Shown in pieces: positions 33,609 to 42,046 of a stretch of 64,000 nt of DNA. The stretch comes from Ralstonia sp. NFACC01. Lineage in GTDB: Bacteria; Pseudomonadota; Gammaproteobacteria; Burkholderiales; Burkholderiaceae. The notes below the pieces were generated by a model that saw only the letters and a program-made list of their open reading frames with translations, was not told the origin of the DNA and did no database searches. Position 1 is the first letter of the stretch; each line of letters begins with the position of its first letter. The DNA lies in contig NZ_FOWV01000008.1 in assembly GCF_900115545.1 (NCBI RefSeq), positions 124,001 through 188,000 of the forward strand. The letters are read 5' to 3'. Both the position numbers and the translations under genes were made by a program.

Positions 33609-34994
33609 ATGACGCAACGCTTCGACGCCATCATCATCGGCACCGGTCAGGCCGGCCCGCCGCTGGCGGCGCGCCTGTCTGGCGCCGGCATGAAGGTGGC
33701 CATCATCGAGCGCGGCCGCTTTGGCGGCACGTGCGTCAACACCGGCTGTATTCCCACGAAAGCGATGGTGGCCAGCGCCTATGCAGCACGCATGGCGCAG
33801 CGTGCGGCTGAATACGGCGTCGTGATCAACGGCGGCGTCACCGTCGACATGCAGCGCGTGAAGGCCCGCAAGGATGAAATTTCCGGCCGCTCCAGCCGGG
33901 GTGTGGAGCAATGGGTGCGCGGGCTGGAGCACGGCACCGTCTTTCAGGGCCATGCCCGTTTCGAGAGCGCGCGCACCGTGCGCGTGGGCGACGAACTGCT
34001 CGAAGCCGAACACATCTTCATCAACGTGGGCGGCCGGGCGTTGGTGCCGCCCATGCCGGGGCTCGATCAGGTGCCGTTTCTCACCAACTCCACCATGATG
34101 GACGTGGATTTTCTGCCCGAGCACCTTGTCGTGATCGGCGGGAGTTACGTCGGGCTGGAGTTCGGCCAGATGTTTCGTCGCTTCGGTGCGCGCGTGACGA
34201 TTGTCGAGAAAGGGCCACGCCTGATCGCCCGCGAAGATGAAGACGTATCGCAGGCGGTGCGCGAGATTCTCGAAGCCGAGGGCATCGACGTGCAGGTCAA
34301 CGCCGATTGCCTGAGCGTGCGGCGCGACGGCGCCAACGTGGTGGTTGGCCTGGACTGCGGCAGCGGCAGCGGCGCGCGCGAGGTGTCGGGCTCGCATCTG
34401 CTGATGGCGGTCGGGCGGGTGCCAAATACCGACGATCTTGGACTCGACAAGGCCGGCGTGGAACTCGACAAGCGCGGCAATATCCGCGTTGACGAGCAGT
34501 TGCGCACCAACGTGCCTGGCATCTGGGCCATGGGCGATTGCAACGGTCGCGGCGCGTTCACGCACACGGCTTACAACGATTACGAGATCGTCGCGGCCAA
34601 TCTGCTCGACGCCGATCCGCGCAAGGTGTCGGACCGCATCCAGGCGTACGCCATGTACATCGACCCGCCGCTTGCGCGCGTCGGCATGTCGCTCTCGGAA
34701 GCGAAGCAATCGGGGCGCAAGCTGCTGGTCGGCAACCGCCCGATGACGCGCGTCGGCCGCGCGGTGGAGAAGGGCGAGAGCCAGGGTTTCATGCGCGTGG
34801 TGGTCGATGCGCAGACACACGAAATCCTGGGCGCGTCGATTCTGGGTGTGGGCGGTGACGAGGCGGTGCATTCGATCCTCGACGTGATGTATGCCAAGGC
34901 GCCTTACACGACCATCAGCCGCGCCATGCACATTCACCCGACGGTGTCGGAGCTGATTCCCACGTTGCTGCAAGGCATGGAGCCGGTGCAATAA
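33609..34994 (+). CDS. FAD-dependent pyridine nucleotide-disulfide oxidoreductase (mercuric reductase-like)
   Basis: 461 residues. FAD-binding GTGQAGPPLAARL near residue 12. Redox disulfide C-V-N-T-G-C in GGTCVNTGCIPTK at about 42-47. The NAD(P) motif is VVIGGSYVGLEFGQMF. The second FAD segment is IWAMGDCNGRGAFTH. C-terminal interface His-Glu is in HIHPTVSELIPTLL. It lacks the N-terminal metal-binding domain and C-terminal vicinal cysteines of true MerA, so Hg(II) reduction is unlikely; the disulfide or quinone substrate is unknown. No adjacent partner gene. Confidence 0.9.
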   Translation: MTQRFDAIIIGTGQAGPPLAARLSGAGMKVAIIERGRFGGTCVNTGCIPTKAMVASAYAARMAQRAAEYGVVINGGVTVDMQRVKARKDEISGRSSRGVEQWVRGLEHGTVFQGHARFESARTVRVGDELLEAEHIFINVGGRALVPPMPGLDQVPFLTNSTMMDVDFLPEHLVVIGGSYVGLEFGQMFRRFGARVTIVEKGPRLIAREDEDVSQAVREILEAEGIDVQVNADCLSVRRDGANVVVGLDCGSGSGAREVSGSHLLMAVGRVPNTDDLGLDKAGVELDKRGNIRVDEQLRTNVPGIWAMGDCNGRGAFTHTAYNDYEIVAANLLDADPRKVSDRIQAYAMYIDPPLARVGMSLSEAKQSGRKLLVGNRPMTRVGRAVEKGESQGFMRVVVDAQTHEILGASILGVGGDEAVHSILDVMYAKAPYTTISRAMHIHPTVSELIPTLLQGMEPVQ

Positions 34995-35011
34995 CGTCAG
35001 ACATGGCGCCT

Positions 35012-35039
35012 AAAAAACAAGGGGCGCCCGGCGCGCCCC
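35012..35039 (-). terminator. Rho-independent terminator after the Ca2+/H+ antiporter gene
   Basis: GGGGCGC-CCGGC-GCGCCCC (35021-35039) is a perfect 7-bp stem. On the minus strand it is followed by TTGTTTTTT (35012-35020). It lies 30 bases past the antiporter stop and may also stall transcripts from the convergent oxidoreductase gene. Confidence 0.85.
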
Positions 35040-35068
35040 AAACATCAACCCGCTACCGTGCGTGTTGC

Positions 35069-36151
35069 TCAGGGCACGATCGAGAGAAACAGATACGACG
35101 CAAAGATGGCCAGATGCACGACCCCTTGCAGGATGGTCGTGCGGCCCTTGCCGAGCGTGAGCGACGACACGATCAGCGTCAGGAACAGCAGGACCATTTC
35201 CTTCGGGCCCAGGCCCAGTTCGAGCGGGCGGCCGATCCAAATGAACACGGCCGCCACCGTCGGGATGGTCAGGCCGATACTCGCCAGCGCCGAGCCCAGT
35301 GCGAGGTTCAGGCTCGTCTGGATGCGGTCTGCATTGGCGGCGCGCAGGGCGGCCAGGCATTCCGGCAGCAGCACCAGTGCGGCGATGACGATGCCGACCG
35401 TCGCGGGCGGAGCGCCTGCATTCAGGATGGCCGCTTCCACCGAAGGCGACAGCACCTTGGCCAGACCCACGACGGCCACCAGCGACACCATCAGCAATAC
35501 CGCGCTGAGCGCCGCGACGCGTGTGGGCGGCGGCGGTGCATGGACGTCTTCGTTGGCGCTGTCGACGAGAAAGTAATCGCGGTGGCGGATGGTCTGCACG
35601 ATGACGAAGCAGCCGTACAGCACCAGCGATGTCACCCCGGCAAAGGCAAGCTGCGACGAGGTCATGACAGGCCCCGGCGTGGAACTCGTGTAGTTGGGTA
35701 GCACCATGGTCAGCGTGACAAGCGCAGCGAGCACGGCGAGCGCTGCAGTGGCGCCTGGCGCCTGGAAGGCTTGCTCGCGGTGACGCAGGCCACCCACGAA
35801 TAGGCACACACCCACGATTCCGTTGCAGATGAGCATGACTGCGGCAAACACGGTGTCGCGCGCCAAGCCTGCTTTCTCTGGCCCGGAAGAGAGCATCACC
35901 GAGACGATCAGCGCGACTTCGATCACCGTCACGGCAATCGCTAGGACGAGCGTGCCGAACGGCTCGCCCACCTTGTGCGCGACGACTTCGGCGTGGTGGA
36001 CGGCGGCAAAGACGGCGCCGGCCAGTGCAAGTGCCATCAGTGCGATCAGCCAGCCAGGGGGCGTCATGAACGAGCCGCCGACCAACACCACCCACGCCAG
36101 CAGCGGGGCAGCGATTGTCCAGGGGGGCAGCTTGTTAGAAGAAAGGGCCAC
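35069..36151 (-). CDS. chaA: Calcium/proton antiporter (ChaA/CaCA family)
   Basis: 360 residues, eleven predicted membrane segments. The two conserved alpha repeats are GEPFGTLVLAIAVTVIEVAL (about 62-81) and the later LVLLPECLAALRAANADR with ALGSALASIGLTIP. Length and motifs match ChaA, which extrudes Ca2+ (and Na+/K+) in exchange for protons at the inner membrane. The upstream leader was checked for a manganese-type riboswitch and none was seen. AAGGAG precedes the start. Confidence 0.9.
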   Translation of the reverse strand: MALSSNKLPPWTIAAPLLAWVVLVGGSFMTPPGWLIALMALALAGAVFAAVHHAEVVAHKVGEPFGTLVLAIAVTVIEVALIVSVMLSSGPEKAGLARDTVFAAVMLICNGIVGVCLFVGGLRHREQAFQAPGATAALAVLAALVTLTMVLPNYTSSTPGPVMTSSQLAFAGVTSLVLYGCFVIVQTIRHRDYFLVDSANEDVHAPPPPTRVAALSAVLLMVSLVAVVGLAKVLSPSVEAAILNAGAPPATVGIVIAALVLLPECLAALRAANADRIQTSLNLALGSALASIGLTIPTVAAVFIWIGRPLELGLGPKEMVLLFLTLIVSSLTLGKGRTTILQGVVHLAIFASYLFLSIVP

Positions 36152-36213
36152 GGGGTTCTCCTTGTTGTTGCCTCAACGCCGACGGGGCGGCGAAGGGTGG
36201 ATGCAGTGTGGCC

Positions 36214-36252
36214 CGAATATAAAGCATGTGCGGAGCATCAGCCCGCACATGC
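36214..36252 (-). terminator. Terminator after the spherulin-4-like gene
   Basis: Perfect 10-bp arms GCATGTGCGG (36224-36233) and CCGCACATGC (36243-36252) with a 9-base loop. On the minus strand they are followed by TTTATATTC. It ends the riboswitch-controlled transcript before the antiporter gene. Confidence 0.8.
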
Positions 36253-36274
36253 GGAACGCGTCACGCCAGCGCCG

Positions 36275-37129
36275 TCATGGGGCAACGGCCGTGGCGGACA
36301 CCTCCTGGCTCCAGTAAGTCGGCAGCGCGCCGTACGGATTCGGCAACGTCTTGTTTGTGATGAACACGGTGGCAGCGCCCTTGCTCGACGCGTTGCGAAC
36401 GAAGGTTTGCATTTGCGTGGCCGACGCAGCGTAGACGATGTGCGCAAACCGGGCGGTCGGATAGTTGGCCTGCCACGCCAGGGGCGCATAGTTGGCGTAG
36501 TGCTTGGCGCTGTCTTCAAACACGACGAGCTGGTCCGCCACCGGCAGGCTGGCATAGATCTCCGGCACATTGGTGCCCGGGTTGCCCGTGACCGTGTAGT
36601 TGGGCGACAGCCCCTTGATGTAGTTGTAGACCGATTGGTAGAACTGGATGTGCGCGGTCGTGCTGTCGGCGGTCATCTCGTCGATGAAGAAGCCGTCCAC
36701 CTGATACAGCGCCTGGTAAGTGTTGATGTCCTGCACCACGGCTGACAACGACCGGTTTGTGTACGAACTGGACACGTACCCGATCACCTTGCCGCCCGCG
36801 GCATGCACTTTGGCGACGGCGGCAACGTAGTTGGCATCCTGCGTCGTGCCCGGGCCGCTGTTCGGGTTGAGGATGACCGTTGTTGGTACCGATGTTGCCG
36901 CGGTGGCCAGCGCACTCCATTGCGTTGCGCCGGTGCCCGACGGATAGATGTAGGACGGCACCAGCAGCCCTTCAGCGCTGGCGTGCGATGCACCCATCAG
37001 CGCGCCCGACACCAAGGCGAAAGCCGCGCATGCAGCGCGTGCAAACCTGCGCTTTGCGTTGCGCATTTGCGATGCCACGGCCAGCGTGGCGAATGCGGGC
37101 GAACGCCCCCCCGTTTGTATCGTTTTCAT
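36275..37129 (-). CDS. Secreted spherulation-specific family 4 protein (glycosidase-like)
   Basis: 284 residues. A long basic leader and hydrophobic segment (RRFARAACAAFALVSGALMG) ends near SHASA. The mature protein matches the spherulin-4 family: GLLVPSYIYPSGTGATQWS, VILNPNSGPG, GKVIGYVSSSY, VDGFFIDEMTAD and TVTGNPGTNVPEIY. The acidic pair in FFIDEMT and the TIM-barrel pattern relate it to endo-alpha-1,4-galactosaminidases of family GH114, so cleavage of a galactosaminogalactan-like exopolysaccharide is possible (inference). A c-di-GMP-I riboswitch lies 60 bases upstream in its leader, and a terminator follows it. Monocistronic. Confidence 0.88.
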   Translation of the reverse strand: MKTIQTGGRSPAFATLAVASQMRNAKRRFARAACAAFALVSGALMGASHASAEGLLVPSYIYPSGTGATQWSALATAATSVPTTVILNPNSGPGTTQDANYVAAVAKVHAAGGKVIGYVSSSYTNRSLSAVVQDINTYQALYQVDGFFIDEMTADSTTAHIQFYQSVYNYIKGLSPNYTVTGNPGTNVPEIYASLPVADQLVVFEDSAKHYANYAPLAWQANYPTARFAHIVYAASATQMQTFVRNASSKGAATVFITNKTLPNPYGALPTYWSQEVSATAVAP

Positions 37130-37169
37130 TATGTGCCCCCGACCACGCAGTTCGTTGCGTGTGTCATCA

Positions 37170-37196
37170 GGCCCGCCCCGTTGCGGGTTGGCGGGC
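37170..37196 (-). promoter_or_regulatory. Candidate expression-platform hairpin of the c-di-GMP riboswitch
   Basis: On the minus strand GCCCGCC (37190-37196) can pair with GGCGGGC (37171-37177). The first arm overlaps the 3' strand of aptamer P1 (UUGCCC), so the two structures exclude each other. There is no U-run after it, so control is probably by structure around the ribosome site (GGGGGC before the ATG at 37129) or Rho rather than intrinsic termination. Confidence 0.5.
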
Positions 37197-37265
37197 AACT
37201 GGCTGACTTCGTTCAGCGAAGTCCCTATAGCTTTGCGTCGCCGGATCACTCCGGTTTTGCCCAGA
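37190..37265 (-). promoter_or_regulatory. Cyclic di-GMP-I (GEMM-I) riboswitch aptamer
   Basis: On the minus strand the conserved core is present in order. GGGCAAAACC is followed by a P2 hairpin CCGGA-GUGA-UCCGG capped by a GNRA tetraloop. The hallmark GACGCAAAGC comes next. A P3 hairpin GACUUCG-CUGAA-CGAAGUC then leads into AGCCAGUUGCCC, which closes P1 with GGGCAA. These match the known GEMM-I architecture (Vc2-type), in which the GNRA loop docks on P3 and c-di-GMP sits at the three-way junction. It precedes the spherulin-4-like gene on the same strand. Confidence 0.88.
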
Positions 37266-37585
37266 CCTCTGGGTGTGAACCCATTGGGGGAAGACTCTAC
37301 CGGGGCCGCGCCAGCGCGGCAAACGAAGATTGCGCAAACGCGCCGGCTGCTGCACGAAGCGTTGTCGGGACCCCACGTTGCGCGCTGCCATGGCAATCAA
37401 CCATCGACGCCAATGAAGCGTGGCCGGCCTCGTCGGCATTCTTCCCATGCCGCGTTTCCCCTGACCTGCGCCAGAACCTCTGGTGCATTCCGCCGCCACA
37501 GACCCCGCCCGTATCGTCAGTCCACACAGCGCTACCGGTTGCCGCTGTGTTTTTTGTCCACGGATCTGACTGAGGAGAACCTGCA

Positions 37586-38041
37586 ATGAACATCCGCTCG
37601 AATGTGCTTGTCATCCGCATCGTGCTGTTGGCGGTGGTGTCCCTGATCGCGTCGCTGGCGGCCACGGCCGCGTTGGCTGCGCCGCCAGCGACCGTCGCAA
37701 CATGCGACGGCATCAAGGATGCGTACCCAATTCTCGGCACGCAGTGCGCCAATCAGTACGCCAAGATCAACCACGCGCCCGCCACAGCGGCTGAGCGGCG
37801 CGAGACGTACGCTGCACGGATCGCGGTTTTGGAGATCTTCCGCAAGGCGCTCCTGTGCAATGGCATGTACAACGCATCGAAATCGGCGCAGCAGCGCTTT
37901 TCAAGCGGCGAGGCTGGCCACCTCCAGGCCTTGGCGCTCTTGAACGCAGCAATGACGGGTGCCGGCGACCCGAACGTGCCGGCGCTCTACACCGCCGCCG
38001 ACTTGAATGACGTGTCGATCAACAAGCAGCAGTGCAAGTAA
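37586..38041 (+). CDS. Small secreted protein with four cysteines, unknown function
   Basis: 151 residues. A signal peptide (VIRIVLLAVVSLIASLAATA) is cleaved near ALAAPPA. The mature, mostly helical protein has Cys in VATCDGIKD, GTQCANQYA, LLCNGMYNA and the C-terminal NKQQCK, so two disulfides are likely. GAGGAG upstream supports the start. It is divergent from the riboswitch-controlled gene across 456 bases. I do not recognise the family. Confidence 0.8.
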   Translation: MNIRSNVLVIRIVLLAVVSLIASLAATAALAAPPATVATCDGIKDAYPILGTQCANQYAKINHAPATAAERRETYAARIAVLEIFRKALLCNGMYNASKSAQQRFSSGEAGHLQALALLNAAMTGAGDPNVPALYTAADLNDVSINKQQCK

Positions 38042-38165
38042 GGGCAGGGCGGGGTGGCGGCAGAGGTGCCGCCGCCTTGCCACCCGGCCCCACGTGAGAA
38101 TCGTCGGCGTGGCAGAATCGCGGTCTGTATCTCTGAATGTCTGCGCCCACAAAAGGAGACTCCCG

Positions 38166-38804
38166 ATGACTGCATCTGCCGCCGTATTTGCCATTCTCGT
38201 TGCGCTGTTGCTGGGCGCCATGATTCCCGGGCCGAGTTTTGTGCTGGTGGCGCGCAATGCCATCGGGTTATCGCGCCGCGACGGCCTGGCCACTGCACTT
38301 GGCATGGGCGCGGGCGCCCTGTTCTTCGGTGGCCTGGCCCTGGCAGGGCTTTACACGTTGCTGCAAGCTGTGGAGTGGCTCTATATCGGCCTCAAGATTG
38401 CCGGCGGCGCATATTTGACCTACATGGCATGGAAGATCTGGCGCGGCGCCAAGCTGCCCATGGTGATGGACGATCGCCTGACGCAGCAAGCGGGCAGCGC
38501 ACGCAAGTCGTTCTGGACCGGCATCACCACGCAGATGAGCAATCCCAAGACGGCCATCTGGTACGGCAGTATCTTTGCCGCGCTGCTGCCGCAGCATCCG
38601 CCGGTGTGGTGCTACTTCGTGCTGCCGCCACTGGTGTTCCTGGTCGAGTTCGGGTGGTACACCATCGTCGCGCTGTGCTTTTCGAGTCGGATGCCGCGTG
38701 AGATGTACCTGCGTGCCAAGACCTGGGTCGATCGCGTAGCGGCCATGGCGATCGGTGCGCTCGGGCTGCGCCTGATCTTCACCGCGCCCAAGGTCGGGCT
38801 GTAG
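38166..38804 (+). CDS. LysE/RhtB-family amino acid exporter
   Basis: 212 residues, six membrane segments. Family signatures are LLLGAMIPGPSFVLVARNAI, GLATALGMGAGALFF and KSFWTGITTQMSNPKTAIWY. Exports amino acids or related metabolites; the specific substrate is unknown. AAGGAG precedes the start. A GC-rich hairpin without T-run lies upstream at 38056-38073. Confidence 0.92.
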   Translation: MTASAAVFAILVALLLGAMIPGPSFVLVARNAIGLSRRDGLATALGMGAGALFFGGLALAGLYTLLQAVEWLYIGLKIAGGAYLTYMAWKIWRGAKLPMVMDDRLTQQAGSARKSFWTGITTQMSNPKTAIWYGSIFAALLPQHPPVWCYFVLPPLVFLVEFGWYTIVALCFSSRMPREMYLRAKTWVDRVAAMAIGALGLRLIFTAPKVGL

Positions 38805-38837
38805 TCTTTTCCGCGATGGTGCTTTGGGGGCGGCTGG

Positions 38838-39731
38838 CTAGACCGCTCCCGCAATCACATCTCGCAGCCACTGGTGCCCTGGGTCTCGATGCATGCGTTC
38901 GTGCCAGAGCATCGACATCTCATACCCGGGCACGTCCACCGGCGGTTCAACCACCTGCAGAGCACTGGCCCCGCGCACCAGCCGCTCGGGCAGCATGGCG
39001 ACCATGTCGGTACTGGCGACCGCCGTCATCACAAAGAGGAAGTGCGGCACCGACAGCACCACGCGTCGCGTGGCACCGGCCGCCTTCAGGGCTTCGTCCG
39101 TCACGCCGAAGAAGCCACCGCCATCGGGCGACACGATCACGTGATCCAGCGTGCAGAACTGCGCCAGCGTCGGCTTGCGCTTCAGGCGCGGGTGTCCAGC
39201 GCGTCCGATCAGCACATAGCGTTCAGTGAATAGCGCACGGCGGCGCAGGCCGGGTGGCGCGCCGTCTGTGGTGTGGAACGCGAGATCGATCTCCCCTTGC
39301 TCGGCTTGCTTCTCGACGCGCGTGGGTACCAGCTCCAGCATGGCGAGCCGTGTGCCCGGCGCGCTTGTGCGCAGGGTGTTCAGCGCCGGCAGCGCGATGG
39401 TGGATTCGCCGTAATCCGTGGCGGCCACGCGCCAGGTATTGGTGGCTTGCGCGGGCTCGAACGGGCTGGCGGGCGCGACGGCCTGCTCCAGCGCTTCCAG
39501 CGCCAGCCGCAGCGGCTCGCGCAAGCTTTCCGCTCGAGCAGTTGGGCGCATGCCGCGCGGGCCCGGTAGCAGCAGCGGATCACCAAAGATGTCGCGCAAC
39601 TTCGCCAGATGCACGCTCACCGAAGGCTGAGAGAAGTTCAGCCGCTCCGCTGCACGCGTGACGTTGTGCTCGGTCAGCAGCACATCGAGCGTCACCAGCA
39701 GGTTCAGGTCCAACCGCCTGAGATTATTCAT
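38838..39731 (-). CDS. LysR-family transcriptional regulator
   Basis: 297 residues. N-terminal winged helix MNNLRRLDLNLLVTLDVLLT with NVTRAAERLNFSQPSVSVHLAKLRD. The effector-binding domain follows from about residue 90. Divergent from an NAD(P)H:quinone reductase-like gene, with an operator-like palindrome between; it probably activates that gene in response to quinones or electrophiles (inference). Confidence 0.92.
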   Translation of the reverse strand: MNNLRRLDLNLLVTLDVLLTEHNVTRAAERLNFSQPSVSVHLAKLRDIFGDPLLLPGPRGMRPTARAESLREPLRLALEALEQAVAPASPFEPAQATNTWRVAATDYGESTIALPALNTLRTSAPGTRLAMLELVPTRVEKQAEQGEIDLAFHTTDGAPPGLRRRALFTERYVLIGRAGHPRLKRKPTLAQFCTLDHVIVSPDGGGFFGVTDEALKAAGATRRVVLSVPHFLFVMTAVASTDMVAMLPERLVRGASALQVVEPPVDVPGYEMSMLWHERMHRDPGHQWLRDVIAGAV

Positions 39732-39741
39732 GGCTATGCCT

Positions 39742-39771
39742 GGAATATTGACAATTCATTTCCAATATACC
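39742..39771. promoter_or_regulatory. LysR-type operator between regulator and quinone reductase gene
   Basis: GGAATATTG (39742-39750) and CAATATACC (39763-39771) form an inverted repeat matching at 8 of 9 positions in an AT-rich divergent promoter region of 87 bases. Confidence 0.6.
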
Positions 39772-39818
39772 TGGACGCCCCGCATGCTGGAGCCATTCCT
39801 TTTTTTGGAGTTGCCACC

Positions 39819-40595
39819 ATGAATGTCCTGATCGTCTACGCCCATCCCGAACCCAAGTCGCTCAACGGCGCCCTCAAGGACTTTGCCGTCCGGCGTCTGG
39901 AAGCCGCCGGCCACACCGTGCAGGTGTCGGACTTGTACGCCATGCAGTGGAAGGCCGCGCTGGATGCAAACGACAGCGCCGTTGCGCCGGTCGGTCCACA
40001 TTTCCACCCGTCGCTGGATTCCAAGCACGCGTTCGAGAACGGCCTGCAAGCCGCCGACATTGCTGCCGAACAGGCCAAGCTGCAATGGGCCGACGCCGTG
40101 ATCTTGCAGTTTCCGCTGTGGTGGTTTTCGATGCCGGCCATCCTCAAGGGCTGGGTCGAGCGTGTCTACGCATATGGCTTCGCCTATGGCGTTGGCGAGC
40201 ACTCCGACACCCACTGGGGCGATCGCTACGGCGAAGGCACGCTCGCCGGAAAACGCGCCATGCTCATCGTCACCACGGGCGGCTGGGAGTCCCACTACAG
40301 CCCGCGCGGCATCAACGGCCCGATCGACGACCTCTTGTTCCCGATCCAGCACGGCATCCTGTACTACCCCGGTTTTGATGTGGTGCCGCCATTCGTGAGC
40401 TACCGCACCGGCCGCATGGACGCGGCACGCTTTGCGCAGACCACCCAGGCGTTGGGCGAACGACTCGACACCTTGTTTACCGCAGCGCCGATCCCGTTCC
40501 GCCGGCAGAACGCCGGTGAATACGAGATCCCGTCGCTCACGTTGCGGGCCGGGATCGCTCCCGAGAAATCAGGCTTTGCCGCGCATCTCGCCTAG
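39819..40595 (+). CDS. NAD(P)H-dependent flavodoxin-fold oxidoreductase (quinone reductase, MdaB/KefF-like)
   Basis: 258 residues. Flavodoxin_2 fold: NVLIVYAHPEPKSLNGALKD (phosphate loop), ADAVILQFPLWWFSMPAILK and VYAYGFAYG contact FMN/FAD, then VTTGGWESHYSPRGI. The family reduces quinones by two electrons in the cytosol. It is longer than MdaB by a 50-residue C-terminal extension. GGAG precedes the ATG. Divergent from its likely LysR regulator. Confidence 0.9.
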   Translation: MNVLIVYAHPEPKSLNGALKDFAVRRLEAAGHTVQVSDLYAMQWKAALDANDSAVAPVGPHFHPSLDSKHAFENGLQAADIAAEQAKLQWADAVILQFPLWWFSMPAILKGWVERVYAYGFAYGVGEHSDTHWGDRYGEGTLAGKRAMLIVTTGGWESHYSPRGINGPIDDLLFPIQHGILYYPGFDVVPPFVSYRTGRMDAARFAQTTQALGERLDTLFTAAPIPFRRQNAGEYEIPSLTLRAGIAPEKSGFAAHLA

Positions 40596-40704
40596 ACCTT
40601 GCCCGGCGTGGCAAGCGCTACAATTTCACATTCATCTCCGGCGGCTCGCTGTAGCAGATACAGCGCGCCGCCGCGTTTCTTTCTGCTTTCTTCTTCTTGT
40701 CGGC

Positions 40705-41487
40705 ATGACGTCTCACGCGGTTCTTACGGGCCTGATCAATTTGCTGCTCGGTATGGGGCTTGGCGTGGCAGGCGGTTTGCTCGGCATTGGCGGCGGGCTG
40801 ATCGCCATTCCTGTGCTGGGCTATCTGTACGGGATGGACCAGCACCTGGCGCAGGGCACTGCGCTGGTGATGATTGCGCCCAATGTGCTGATCGGCTTCT
40901 GGCGGTATCACCAGCGGCATCCGGTGCATCTGCGTTCCGTCGCGCTGATCTGCGTGTTCTCGATGGCGGCGACCTACGTTTCCGCACGCTTTGCAGCAGG
41001 GCTCGACGCGCATCTGCTGCATACGGCGTTCGCGGTATTTCTGATCGTGCTGGCGGTGTACTTTGCCTCGCAGCTCAAAGAGAAGCCGAGTACCGCTGAC
41101 GCCGCGCATGCTGCCCCACATGCCATGCCGGCCGCCGCGCTGCCGTTGATGGGCATCGCCAGCGGCGCGATGTCGGGCATTTTCACGGTGGGCGGCGGGT
41201 TGGTGGTGGTGCCGGCGCTGGTGACGTTCTTCGGCATGCAGCAGACACGCGCCCAGGGCATGGCGCTCGCGCTGGTGGTGCCAGGCTCGCTGATCGCACT
41301 TGCCACGTATGCGCATGCTGGCCATGTGGATTGGGGAACGGGTATTCCGCTGGCGGCCGGCGGTGTTGTGAGCGTGTCGTGGGGTGTGGCCTTGGCGTAT
41401 CGGTTTTCAGCGCGACGTTTGCGGCTGGCGTTCTGCGCGGTTCTGGTGGGTACGGCGCTGATGATGTTCCTGGTCAAGCCAGGCTGA
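40705..41487 (+). CDS. TSUP-family (TauE/SafE) membrane transporter
   Basis: 260 residues, eight predicted membrane segments in two halves. Each half begins with a Gly-rich motif: GLGVAGGLLGIGGGLIAIPVL near the start and SGAMSGIFTVGGGLVVVPAL in the second half. The family exports sulfite, sulfonates or organic acids. No sulfur gene is adjacent, so the substrate is unknown. No clear ribosome site. Confidence 0.9.
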   Translation: MTSHAVLTGLINLLLGMGLGVAGGLLGIGGGLIAIPVLGYLYGMDQHLAQGTALVMIAPNVLIGFWRYHQRHPVHLRSVALICVFSMAATYVSARFAAGLDAHLLHTAFAVFLIVLAVYFASQLKEKPSTADAAHAAPHAMPAAALPLMGIASGAMSGIFTVGGGLVVVPALVTFFGMQQTRAQGMALALVVPGSLIALATYAHAGHVDWGTGIPLAAGGVVSVSWGVALAYRFSARRLRLAFCAVLVGTALMMFLVKPG

Positions 41488-41520
41488 TCGACGTGATTTT
41501 TCAAAACGGAGGAAGGCATC

Positions 41521-41916
41521 GTGTCGGAACAAGACAAGCAGGCCGGGCGTGCACGCCGCGCGCAGGTGATGGGCGACGCATTTGTTGAACGTGCGATGAG
41601 CGGGTTGGACGCCTTCTCGGCACCGCTGCAGGATTGGCTCAACGAGCACGCCTGGGGCAGCACGTGGCAGCGGGACGGCATCGACCTCAAGACGCGCAGC
41701 CTGTGCACCTGTGCGATGCTCGCCGCGCTGGGCCGTAGCACTGAACTGAAGGGCCATGTGCGCGGCGCAATCAACAACGGCGCAACGGCGGTGGAGATCC
41801 GCGAGGTGCTGCTCCATAGCGCCATCTATGCCGGTGCGCCGGCCGCCATCGAGGCGTTTCGTTCGGCGCGTGAGGTGCTCAACGAACTCGGTATCGAGAT
41901 CGGAGAGGCGCGCTAG
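41521..41916 (+). CDS. Carboxymuconolactone decarboxylase-family protein
   Basis: 131 residues. All-helical CMD/AhpD fold with SLCTCAMLAALGRSTELKGH and INNGATAVEIREVLLHSAIYAG. The second part matches gamma-carboxymuconolactone decarboxylase better than AhpD, because the AhpD C-x-x-C is reduced to C-T-C. GTG start with GGAGGAAGG upstream. No protocatechuate genes are near, so the substrate is open. 33 bases after the TSUP gene, likely co-transcribed. Confidence 0.88.
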   Translation: MSEQDKQAGRARRAQVMGDAFVERAMSGLDAFSAPLQDWLNEHAWGSTWQRDGIDLKTRSLCTCAMLAALGRSTELKGHVRGAINNGATAVEIREVLLHSAIYAGAPAAIEAFRSAREVLNELGIEIGEAR

Positions 41917-42046
41917 TCCGGGCCGGGTTTGCGGCTTGTGTTAACGGCCTTAACACAAGTTGCGTGGCTGGGGCGGCGTCCCTATTCTCCCAGGATCATG
42001 CTGGCGCTCCCGTAAGGCGCTGGCCAATCCATCCCTCGGAACTTTC

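Noticed and set aside
33453-34991. 512-codon minus-strand open frame
   Set aside because: Antisense to the FAD oxidoreductase; no recognisable motif.
36152-36223. Possible metal riboswitch in the antiporter leader
   Set aside because: The yybP-ykoY core sequences are absent; the inverted repeat nearby is a terminator for the preceding gene.
38056-38073. GGCGGCA-GAGG-TGCCGCC hairpin before the LysE gene
   Set aside because: Stable stem but no T-run; not enough to call a terminator.
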